Shown here piece after piece: positions 12,901 to 22,544 of a DNA stretch of 64,000 nucleotides. Origin of the DNA: Paulinella micropora. Taxonomy: Eukaryota; Cercozoa; Imbricatea; Euglyphida; Paulinellidae. Positions within the stretch are counted from its first letter, which is position 1. Each line of letters opens with the position of its first letter. The DNA is taken from assembly GCA_019918135.1 (NCBI GenBank), contig WBZZ01006960.1:1-64000 (forward strand). Direction: 5' to 3'. A program made the position numbers and the translations under genes. The notes under the pieces are model-generated. The model saw only the letters and a program-made list of their open reading frames with translations. It made no database searches and was not told the DNA's origin.

Positions 12901-15697
12901 ATCATGTTTATTAGTAGGAAGTTGTGTGCGGCGGAGAGAAACTATTGCACAAGGCAAAGAGAGGCGTTAGCGGTGGTGTGGGCCCTCAAGAGGCTCAGAG
13001 AGTATTTGTGGGGAGGACCTCAATTTACTGTCAGAACTGATCATCATAACCTGTTATGGTTGATGAATCATGAACAGACTGGACGGCTGGTGCGGTGGCA
13101 AGCGTTCTTGTCTTGTTTCGATTTTACAATGGTCCATCTACCGGGGAAGCGAAATGTGGTCGCTGATAGCCTCTCTAGGCTAGAGTTTAACTCAGAAGTA
13201 TCGGCGTTGGTGTCCACGGTGGAGATGGAAGACTTGTCCACTGACAAGGTGTATGAGGTCAGCCACATTGATGCGATGGAGATGGCGAGTGGAGTCCGAT
13301 ATGACCGCACAGGTCTACGGTACAGTCCACAAGGCCCGGATCACGGGATATGTTGTGAGCTACATACCCAGGAGGACGCTGAGTGGTCCTATGAGGTATA
13401 TGAGAATGCGAAGGCGAACATAAGAGAGGAAGAGGAGACGCAGGAAGTTTATGCGGAGCCTCCTCAAGAGCGGAGAAGTGACCTAGATGATGACCCGGAA
13501 CGAATCGGGATACGGCTAGAAGATGATACTATCCATATAGCCTCGCCTACCGCATGGAGGCAACAACAGGCTCAAGATCCGGAGTTTAAGGAACTCATAC
13601 AGTTATATAAGAACCCGGATGAGCTGAAGATGACGAAAGCGATCAAAGATCAAATGAAGGAGATGGGATGGAGAGATGGTCTACTGTGGTACCAGGGCCT
13701 TCACGGTCGCTATGAGTCACAGCCGGACAAATGGACTCTTTGGGTACCCGAGAGTCTGAGACGATTTATATTTGTCGCAGCCCACACTTGCCCACTTTTG
13801 GCGCATCCGGGTCGACAACGAACTCACATGTTCGTAGCGAGACGATTCTGGTGGAAGAAGATGAAGGAGGAGATAGATCAGGCGGTGGACGCATGCATCC
13901 CGTGCAAGATAAACAAAACAGCTGAAGGCAAATTTCGGCCTGATCGGCGAATTTTCTCTTCATGCGGGGATGTTTGAGTTTATACACATTGATCATGTGG
14001 GACCTTTCCCAGAATCGAAGGATGGTTACAAATACCTCCTTACGGCTATTGACAGAGCCACCAACTATGTATGGATCATCCCTACCGGCAAGACGACGGC
14101 CGAGGCGCTGATCGATAGGATCATCTCACAGATTGGAGTGCCAAGAAAGATATATTCTGATCGAGGCTCGGACTTTAATAACGAGGTCATCGACAAACTA
14201 TCTAAGTATTACGGGATGAAATGGCAATATGTTACTGCCTATAACCCGCGAGCAAATGGGAAAATCGAGCGGGTACACAGACCCCTCAAAGCCTCGCTAA
14301 AGATGTATTGCACGAAGAAGGAGAATCAAAGAGCATGGGTCGAGGCAGCACCATCATTTGCGTTTGCAATTAACTGTCTACCCTCTACGGCGTTAGGAGG
14401 CTCGAAGAGCTCAATCTCGCCATATCAGTTAGTATATGGGCGTGAGCCTGATATCCCGACTTCGCTCCTTCACCCAAAAGACACTTGGGCGGATGCGGAT
14501 GAGTTGTTTGGGATGAGACTTAGAGTGAAGATGGAGGCGGAACAAATAGTCAGGGCGCATAGAGAGGCGGAGCGCCGAAAGACTGATGCTGAAGGGGTGC
14601 GACAAGCGCACTTGGATCAGATCAAGTTCCAGGTCGGGGATATTGTACTATTGTACCATCCTCAAGTCCCGAAGAGAGTCAGCTCTAAGCTGTTCACTCA
14701 CTGGAAAGGACCTTATCAGATTATGGAACAGACGGGACCTCTGAATTACAAGATCAGGGGTAGAGGGAAGGTGCAAATTGTGAATGTAAGAAGGCTGATT
14801 AAGTATGATCCCTTCTTACTGGAAGATGAATCCGTTGAGGAGGCGTTAAAACGGATGAAAGATGATTTCAAAGAGGTGCCGCCCATCCACAAGGAGGCTG
14901 GCATAGACCAAGACGATGCTTATCGGGCACCGATAGCTGAGAAGGAGGAGAGTGAGGTGGACAGTAAGGAGAAGACTGACCGCATAAGCGCGGTGGGGAC
15001 TCAGTCTAAGTCTCCGCGAGAGCATAGCGGAAAGAAGGAGAAGATCACAGAGGCGCAGCTAAGGAGAGCGCGGAATGATCTTATCAACGACCAACCGAGG
15101 AAGGCGATGAGGTCGATGAGATCAAAAGACGTCCACCAGGAGGAGGAGGGGACGGACACTGACCCAAACGCGGGCAACGTTGAGATTGTCCATGAGCGAT
15201 GGAAGGAAGGCGATGCGATAGCAACCATCGCATGGGTGAAAGATGTTTTCTATCTGATGAGACCAGCGGAACAACATGTCGCTGATGACACTCTCTCAGA
15301 CTTATACTTGATGCGGGTCGTGGCGGTCCCACGACAGATGCGTGTCACACGGACACTCAAAATATCATCAGCCGCAAAGATAGTACAACCGATACTCCAG
15401 TTCTGGAGAAGTATGGACCCGGTTGAGGATCCAAAGGCAAGACATTATCTGCCAGTATATAAAGACGCAAAAAGTCTCGAGACATGGGATGATACAATTA
15501 CTCCCAGAGACAAGGATTACACTGCGTGGACCATTCAGACACTGCCAAGAGGAGTGCTTGATGTCCCTTTTGAATTATCGTTGGGCGGAATCCCTAATAA
15601 GATCTGGGACATTCTCGAACAGTCAAAGTTCGATCTGACTTTTGTTGGTGGTCCTCCACCAGGCAAAGAAATCCGCGCCAGACGACGAAGGCAGTGA
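9908..15697 (+). pseudogene. pol of copy A (protease, RT, RNase H, integrase), broken
   Basis: The order is linker, retropepsin-like protease (10448-11000), reverse transcriptase with the YIDD catalytic box (about 12370), RNase H (about 12820-13190), integrase zinc domain (H-x6-H and CIPC, 13803-13912), integrase core (D near 13987, D near 14160, E near 14268) and a C-terminal extension. Disabling changes are TAA at 10430-10432, frame changes near 11137, 11213 and 11530, TAA at 11965-11967, TGA at 12322-12324, TAA at 12871-12873, a frame change near 13918 and a 12-bp loss near 14083. The integrase order RT-RH-IN is that of Ty3/gypsy elements. It is non-functional as read. Confidence 0.9.
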
Positions 15698-16189
15698 CAA
15701 AGAAACTATTTTTCTTTATGCGTCTCAAATAAACTGATTGATTGCCCACGGCGTATCATGATTTGATCATGCATCATCAGTTATCAATATGAATATTAAA
15801 AAGACTCAGTGATATAACTTGGCATTCGATCGCAACATACGAGTGCGAAAGGTCGATCGACGATGATACTACACCGTATACGGGGATCGCTAGTGTATTG
15901 AGCGATGGTGTTCCCGGGTATGACCCTTTCCAAGTCCTGGGATGATGTTCTCGAAAATGAAATGTTCTCTGAAACTTTCATTAAATTATTTTTTACGATA
16001 GATTATATACTGTCGTACCTGAGCACGGTCAATCTCTACTTGTGTCGGTATATCGCAGGGTCGGGTACATACACCTCGACTTCGGATATAGCTATTAGGA
16101 CTGGCCCCCTAATACTATATCATAGGATATCCGCCTTATACAATGGTATGTCATTAAAAAAAGACAATGTACTTACGATCTCCCTGTGA
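15698..16189 (+). other. 3' untranslated region of copy A before the SINE array
   Basis: Almost identical to 48394-48885 of copy D and clearly related to 37501-37985 of copy C. There is no coding content. C continues without interruption at the point where A and D switch into (AAT)n, so C is the empty-site reference for the SINE array. Confidence 0.7.
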
Positions 16190-16215
16190 ATAATAATAAT
16201 AATAATGATGATAAT

Positions 16216-16448
16216 AGTGCTTCTCTGTCAATGGCTGATGCAAATCTGCACATGCGCCTCCATCGTCTCACCGGTGAGGGGAGTACGAAGAATTGACGAT
16301 AGGCTCTAATGACACCCCCGCACGGGCAGTTCCAACACTTCCAGACGGACCGGTATGTCCAATGAAAATACTGGTGGCACCGACGGGAATCGAACTGGCG
16401 ACAGGGCCCAGATGGTAGAACTTGACCACTGGGCTATCACGGTGTCCA
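16216..16448 (-). repeat. tRNA-derived SINE, type I (copy S1)
   Basis: On the minus strand the element begins TGGACACCG, has an A-box-like TAGCCCAGTGG and a B-box-like AGTTCGATTCC about 40 nt apart, then a unique body and a 3' end AGAGAAGCACTATTATT. The tail is 16190-16215. tRNA-like pairing of the ends is only partial, so it is a SINE head and not a tRNA gene. Confidence 0.75.
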
Positions 16449-16449
16449 A

Positions 16450-16524
<75 letters not shown>

Positions 16525-16525
<1 letters not shown>

Positions 16526-16794
16526 GTGCTTCTCTGTCAATGGCTGATGCATTTCTACACATGCGCCTCCATCGTCTCACCCGTGAGGGGAGTACGAAGA
16601 ATTGACGATAGGCTCTAATGACACCCCCGCAAGGGCAGTTCCAACACTTCCAGACGGACCGGTATGTTCAATGAAAATACTGGTCCAGAAATAGACCGGT
16701 ATGTTCAATGAAAATACTGGTGGCACCGACGGGAATCGAACTGGCGACAGGGCCCAGATGGTAGAATTTGACCACTGGGCTATCACGGTGTCCA
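16525..16794 (-). repeat. tRNA-derived SINE, type I (copy S2)
   Basis: Same head, boxes and 3' end as S1. Its tail is the (AAT)n tract 16449-16524. It carries a second, altered copy of the internal 35-bp unit (about 16650-16720). Confidence 0.75.
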
Positions 16795-16795
16795 C

Positions 16796-16860
<65 letters not shown>

Positions 16861-16862
<2 letters not shown>

Positions 16863-17032
16863 TATCTCCTGCCAATTGCTGAGCCAAAAGGCCATGTGCA
16901 TCCAGTCCTCCATTCCATAAGGAAAGTCTCCACACCAATCGGTGGAATAAAGGAAGTGACGGCATAGAACATTACTCTAGGAGCTTTATACCAATCAGCC
17001 CATGGAAAGGGACCGATGGCCTATGTACTCCC
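16861..17032 (-). repeat. Short element, type II (copy S3)
   Basis: A different body from type I, but its minus-strand 3' end (CTCAGCAATTGGCAGGAGA then ATT repeats) resembles the type I end (CAGCCATTGACAGAGAAG). The tail is 16796-16860. No clear A or B box was seen, so the head may be truncated or of other origin. Confidence 0.6.
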
Positions 17033-17114
<82 letters not shown>

Positions 17115-17115
<1 letters not shown>

Positions 17116-17417
17116 GTGCTTCTCTGTCAATGGCTGATGCATTTCTGCACATGCGCCTCCATCGTCTCACCCGTGAGGGGAGTACGAAGAATTGACGATA
17201 GGCTCTAATGACACCCCCGCAAGGGCAGTTCCAACACTTCCAGACGGACCGGTATGTTCAATGAAAATACTGGTCCAGACGGACCGGTATGTTCAATGAA
17301 AATACTGGTCCAGACGGACCGGTATGTTCAATGAAAATACTGGTGGCACCGACGGGAATCGAACTGGCGACAGGGCCCAGATGGTAGAACTTGACCACTG
17401 GGCTATCACGGTGTCCA
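17115..17417 (-). repeat. tRNA-derived SINE, type I (copy S4)
   Basis: Type I element with three tandem copies of the internal 35-bp unit (about 17243-17345). The tail (AAT)n is 17033-17114. Confidence 0.75.
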
Positions 17418-17418
17418 A

Positions 17419-17469
<51 letters not shown>

Positions 17470-17470
<1 letters not shown>

Positions 17471-17771
17471 GTGCTTCTCTGTCAATGGCTGATGCATTTC
17501 TGCACATGCGCCTCCATCGTCTCACCCGTGAGGGGAGTACGAAGAATTGACGATAAGCTCTAATGACACCCCCGCAAGGGCAGTTCCAACACTTCCAGAC
17601 GGGCCGGTATGTTCAATGAAAATACTGGTCCAGACGGATCGGTATGTTCAATGAAAATACTGGTCCAGACGGATCGGTATGTTCAATGAAAATACTGGTG
17701 GCACCGACGGGAATCGAACTGGCGACAGGGCCCAGATGGTAGAACTTGACCACTGGGCTATCACGGTGTCC

Positions 17772-17772
<1 letters not shown>
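17470..17772 (-). repeat. tRNA-derived SINE, type I (copy S5)
   Basis: Type I element, again with three internal 35-bp units (about 17597-17700). The tail (AAT)n is 17418-17469. Confidence 0.75.
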
Positions 17773-17815
<43 letters not shown>

Positions 17816-17816
<1 letters not shown>

Positions 17817-17990
17817 GTGTATCTCCTGCCAATTGCTGAGCCAAAAGGCCATGTGCATCCAGTCCTCCATTCCATAAGGAAAGTCTCCACACCAATCGGT
17901 GGAATAAAGGAATTGACGGCATAGAACATTACTCTAGGAGCTTTATACCAATCAGCCCATGGAAAGGACCGATGGCCTATGTACTCCCTA
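17816..17990 (-). repeat. Short element, type II (copy S6)
   Basis: Nearly identical to S3. Its tail is 17773-17815. A further (AAT)n tract (17991-18040) follows, after which copy A sequence resumes. Confidence 0.6.
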
Positions 17991-18006
17991 CATAATAATA
18001 ATAATA

Positions 18007-18040
<34 letters not shown>

Positions 18041-18043
<3 letters not shown>

Positions 18044-18227
18044 TAAGAAGAAGAAGGAGATCAAGGGGGGAATACAGCACCACGTTGCTTGTATATTTTA
18101 ATAGTAGTATATTTGTTCTTGATATACTGCCGAAAAAAAAAAAAAAAAAAAAAAAAAGAGAGAGAGAGAGAGAGAGATTGAAGGGAAGGAGTTTAATATT
18201 TACAAGAACGGCTAGAGAATCCGCTTT
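18041..18227 (+). other. 3' region of copy A between SINE array and DNA transposon
   Basis: Matches 56099-56277 of copy D. It includes a run of about 24 A followed by (AG)n at about 18133-18177. Confidence 0.6.
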
Positions 18228-21143
18228 TGTCTATGTGCCTATGCCTGGATGCCATGTGGCAACAGTAAATACAGGACTTCCGGAGCTGAAAAAAATAATA
18301 AAATAAAAAAAATTATTAATAATATTAATACATATTATCTTTTAACTATGTAAAAAAAGAATAATTTATTAAAAAAGTGTTGGAGGCGGCTGCATCGATT
18401 TCTGGAGAACACCGGCCCCTAGTCTAAAAAGCACTGGTTGCCACGTGGCAACAAACAAGTAGGCTACTTCAAGGCCTCGAAAATCAAGTCCGCTGCTTTT
18501 TTTTTGCTGGTTTGCCGTTTTGTTTATGCCAGGCATGACACGTTCTGCCTTCACCGCTACACAGGGGCATGTCGGGGCCACAGGTGCCACAGTAATAGCT
18601 CGTGTAAGACGACTTGCTGACAGAAGAGGCATACAAACAAACACGACACCTACGCCTTTTGGGCCTCTCTATGCTATCATTATATGCTCTACCTGCCTCC
18701 TGTTTCTTTTTTGCTTTGTCCGACATGATTACTAGGGGGTACCTACGAAGTTCCATGCATTTTGGGATGATAGGTTGGGCAGGGGCATGGGGGTCAGAAG
18801 CGAGGGCATTGGGGAGTTGGGAATCAGGGGGTGCACCTTGCCTGAGGAGGGCTGCAGCAAGCACAGATTTGAAATACCCCGGCCTGTTGTCGCCCTTCGT
18901 CATGTTGAGGTTGGCCAAGGACGACTGGCTAAAAAAACAATAATGTTTGTAAGCGTTGGTGATAATGAAGTCCATCAAAATCATAAAATCGACCTTCTTC
19001 CAGTCATTCAAAATAAAAGACAAATTGAGAGAGTTTGACCCGTGGCGTGCGGAATTAAACATAACCGCATTAAAAGCAGAATAATAAAGTGCCACAGCCT
19101 CGCACCTGGGGACACGGGGCACAGACTGACTAAAACGAGCATTACGAGGCTTTCCAGGCAAGGTAGTGGAGCAGGTAGCAATAATTTGCTGCTGGTTGTG
19201 GTCGTTTTGGTTGACTGCCAATAGCTTCACCCCCTCCTTTTCGCATGTTGCAGAAGCTAAATCGCCCTTCCCCCCCCCCCCCCCTTCTACTGTGTAGAAG
19301 CCGCACAGGAAAGCCCACATGAGCAGTCTTCACCATTCCAACAAAATCGACCCCCCTTTTCTTCATCTCGACTGCTGTTTTGCAAGAAGCGAACCAAGAA
19401 TCGCCGATGAAAATGCGACCTGTTCCCCACCACGGCTTGGATAAACGAAGGGTAGTGGCCGTCGTGACTCCAAACTCTTTGGCGAACTCCTTGTGTTTAT
19501 CTCTGTCCTTACCCTCCACTATTTCCATGGCGATACAGACCCCCGTTTCGACATCGCACGCTGTATGATATTCCCTTCCAACAGGGATTGGCTTACGGGG
19601 GACACACATTTGGCCAGGCATACCTTCCCCTGTATATTGACCCATGCTCTCATCGATAGTAATTACCCCCCCAGGAACGATTGCAGCCCTTGCCTTGGCG
19701 TCAACAGCTTCAGCGAATGCTCGAATTGGCAAAAAAGGATCATCATCAGTTGCAGGGGGGCCAGTACGTAGACATTTCAAAATGGTGTCGAAGCGATTCA
19801 GCGCCATATACTCACCAAAACCATCTCCTGGCAAGCCATCAGTCCCCTCACCCTCCTTGGGGCCCAGTGCGACCTTCTTCGACCCCTGTCTGCAATGGAA
19901 ATGCGTACCAGCAGCCCCAAAAAAAGCCAGAACTCCTCAGTGGACAATGCTTTTGCTAAACCATTATTTTGTTGTTTTGCAAGCTCCTGGTTGGTGAGCT
20001 GAAGGATGGATGTTAAAGCCGACATGGGGAAAAAATGAAGAAAGTGTCTACAAACCGGAAAAACAAAAAAATAAAATAAAAAATTGTTGGCAATCACGCA
20101 AAATTTTGCACGAAAGCGGACACCATGATGACAAAAAAAAACAAACAAAACAAAGGGAGTTGAAATTAATTTTCATTACATTATTTTCTGCAACGACATA
20201 ACAATATTCAAAAAAAAAACCAGACACATGTAAAAAAAGTGTATGGGGTATGGATGCAAACTGGAATAAGAAAAACAAAACGAAATGGCAAAGAAAGAGG
20301 AGGGGGGACGCGAGGGGGGAGATGTCAAACTTCTCTTCCATCGTAGACTTTGCCTTGTGGCGAGGACGATCTGCTCCCCAGTCCACTGCCTGGGGACCCA
20401 CTTTCCAGTCAAAGCCCTTCCCCAACACATTTTGTTTCTCCTCCTCCACTTGCTGGGCTGTATAGGGGCTGGGGTTAAGAAAGGGAACAGCCTCATCCTC
20501 ACCTCCCTCCTCCTTCTCCTCTTTTTCCTCACCCGCCTCATCCAGATTTTGTTGCTGTTTTTGTTCCTCCTCCTGTTCCTCCTGTTCTTCTTCATCCTCC
20601 GAAACCTCCATCTCCACCTCTTTCTCCTCTGCATTCATGAACTTCAAACTCGACCCTGCCTGCCCAGGCTCTGGCTTCAAATGCTTCGTGAAGAAGTAAT
20701 AATCCTTGCCATCAAAACGCAGCGTGGTTAAAGCTTTTTGGTTTTTTGTTTCTTTTTCTGTCAACACCCCCAAAGCCACAATGTCCTTAAAGGTGGGATC
20801 GCCAAATTTCTTTTTTGCCCAAGCCCTCCCCAAGCGCACAACAGGGACTGAAAGGGTGTCTCCCACCTCCATCTTTTCCAAAAAAAAATCGTTATGTGGT
20901 GAATTTACGTGAAAAAGTGCACTGGGAGGTGTCACCCTTCAATAGAAAAAAAAAACTTCAACTAAAAGTTTTGTCGAGAAATTTTACGACGCGCTTGTTA
21001 GGGACTTTTCCAACAGTTTTCTAGCGTTTTATTCATGAAAACAGCTACGGTTTAGTCGTGAGAATTTTTTAAAAATTAGTACTGAAAAATTGTTGCCACA
21101 TGGCAACAAATGTTGCCACATGGCAACGCCAGGCACATAGACA
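18228..21143 (-). mobile_element. piggyBac-like DNA transposon inserted in copy A
   Basis: The ends are inverted: TGTCTATGTGCCT at 18228-18240 and its complement at 21131-21143. Copy D shows the uninterrupted site (CCGCTTTGACGTGCC at about 56268). Comparison gives a likely 5-bp duplication GCTTT (18223-18227 and 21146-21150), with two extra bases on the right. A 16-bp palindrome GTTGCCACRTGGCAAC occurs at 18437-18452, 21092-21107 and 21112-21127, and in diverged form at 18248-18263, i.e. clustered at both ends. It encodes one transposase on the minus strand. Confidence 0.8.
18484..20872 (-). pseudogene. piggyBac-type transposase (DDE_Tnp_1_7), probably broken
   Basis: The probable start is at 20872, with a 140-residue N-terminal part followed by an acidic, glutamine-rich linker (to about 20310). 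A non-coding AT-rich gap follows, likely an intron ending at TTTGTAG/ACAC (20048). The DDE region follows: TNQEL and FLGLLVRIS in 20047-19880, then after a one-base frame change near 19875 the first catalytic-type aspartate in ITIDESM (about 19653), RKP, D-x-E-TGV and EGK motifs, and a second aspartate in GDSWFASC. A run of 18 C at 19267-19284 shifts the frame again. The last frame (to 18484) has WKKVDFMILMDF and a C-terminal zinc-binding cysteine cluster (C-x2-C, C-x2-C, C..CH). Family assignment rests on these motifs. Confidence 0.75.
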
Positions 21144-21323
21144 GTGCTTTGACGTGCCGCAGTGCCGTATGAGGATATATTTATCGTCTTTTAGCGTCTA
21201 TCCGTGGGTCGATGCGCTGTGTGGCATGACTCCATAGCGCATACTATTTTGCAGAAAGAAGTCAGAAGTTGTATGACGAAAATCACGCGGCCCTATTTCC
21301 GTAATAAAATCGGGAGGGGGTAC
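21144..21323 (+). other. 3' region of copy A with polypurine tract
   Basis: The sequence resumes the copy D collinearity after the transposon. The purine-rich GGGAGGGGGTAC at about 21312-21323 lies directly before the LTR, as in C (38286-38294) and D (56412-56424). It is the likely plus-strand primer of reverse transcription. Confidence 0.65.
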
Positions 21324-21560
21324 TGTAGGCATCACCACCCGGATAGCAGGTAAAAAGTACCTTTTCCTGGTGACAGGTGCACCAGCCTGTTTTTCAGTAT
21401 TATTTGTCCGGATTGGACCTGATGCCATTTTATTCCTGGTCTGTTGCCGTTTTCCTTTTTCTGCTTCATTGAGCTAATATAACTAGACATCATTCTCATT
21501 CTTGAGGACTGTGTTTGGTTGTATTACCGACTTTTTCTTGAGCTATCATTGGGTGCATTA
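21324..21560 (+). repeat. 3' LTR of copy A
   Basis: Starts TGTAGGCATCACCACCC like B. It ends GGGTGCATTA and then diverges, so the terminal CA of the family is missing or altered. Confidence 0.8.
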
Positions 21561-22544
21561 TTAATACAACCGTAACACCTCCAGACCAAGGATAACCGAT
21601 AGACTCTGAGACCGGAACGGTAAGTATTGCCATTATATACCGGGGTGGGCCAGCATAACAAATACTACTTATTGATATTTATTTATAATATTGAATAATA
21701 TATATATAGCTGAGCTAGAAAAATGAATGGAAATCTTAAGTCAAACCTCTAGCCACTCAGGACAGGAAAATAGCCGCAGGCCACGGTTAGGAGTTGAACA
21801 CAGCCGCCGATCAGAATTACGGCCGCCGGTCAGGATTCTGACCTCACCTGAGCACTTGAAATTGTCGCCAGTAATATCAATTTAAAATTTTCACTTTTAC
21901 CGGTCACCAGTGTCTGTATGTGAAGTGACAGATGATCAAAATTTACTGATTATATATATATATATATAATATATATATAATATTTTATTGTTAATGATAT
22001 TAATATTTAATATTAATAACATGACTGAAAGTTTCAAAAAACAATTTGAAAAGTGAAACCGTTCCTAACTGACAGTTTTCAAATTTCAGTGTTGATGTGT
22101 AACATGAGCTCGGTGTGGTTAGGTACTCCACTAATCCACTCTTGTTTCATTCAGCCTCACTTGCAACAAAGTTGTTCGCTACTACCGTCGGGCAGCACAC
22201 TCGTAGAAGACACAGGATAAACTCGATGAAGTTTCCCCTCACCGAGCTCAGCCGGGCAAGAACGAAAACGATCACGTAAGCAGCATTGAAAGGTCGCTGG
22301 ACATGAGCTAGTGAACTCTGCCGCAACCAAAGCGAAATAGCAAGCTTTCATCTGCAGCATGTGCTGCAGTCGATCACGAGCTATCGTATATGAGAAGAGT
22401 CAAATGCAGGAATTCTGTTGATTGTCGTATCAGATCAGCACTAAGAGATCGCGCAGAGCCTCACCAAACCACCTCTTCCACCATTTGCCTAAAATAATAA
22501 GAACAACAACAACAAAAGGTCTTTGTGGTTCAATCACGGGCGTG
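21561..22544. other. Non-coding stretch: E-type repeat fragment and AT-rich DNA
   Basis: About 21571-21655 repeats the block seen at 3570-3655. A (TA)n tract lies at about 21950-21985 inside strongly AT-rich sequence. The last several hundred bases would contain the 3' UTR of the KH gene. No reading frame here looks real. Confidence 0.5.

Larger units (their letters stand above)
8660..21560 (+). mobile_element. Ty3-type LTR retrotransposon copy A, 5'-truncated, with nested insertions
   Basis: Gag begins abruptly near residue 230 of the D protein, so LTR, leader and the first part of gag are absent. Pol runs to 15697 and is followed by a 3' region shared with D. That region is interrupted by SINEs (16216-18040) and a DNA transposon (18228-21143) before the polypurine tract (about 21310-21323) and the LTR (21324-21560). 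Confidence 0.85.

Noticed and set aside
16376..16448. tRNA gene on the minus strand
   Set aside because: A-box and B-box are present, but T-stem and acceptor pairing are poor, the sequence recurs many times and is always joined to the same body and ATT tail; it is a SINE head.
16268..17563. Long isoleucine, tyrosine, asparagine or leucine repeat frames on both strands
   Set aside because: They are translations of (AAT)n tails of SINEs.
16190..18040. CRISPR-like repeat array
   Set aside because: Repeats are far too long and variable, units are SINEs, and the host is eukaryotic.
18223..21150. TTAA target duplication for the piggyBac-like element
   Set aside because: Neither border shows TTAA; the empty site in copy D supports GCTTT.
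1..21560. B and A as two halves of one element separated by inversion
   Set aside because: Their gag parts overlap (B holds gag up to its C-terminus, A starts inside gag), so they are separate copies, although of one subfamily.
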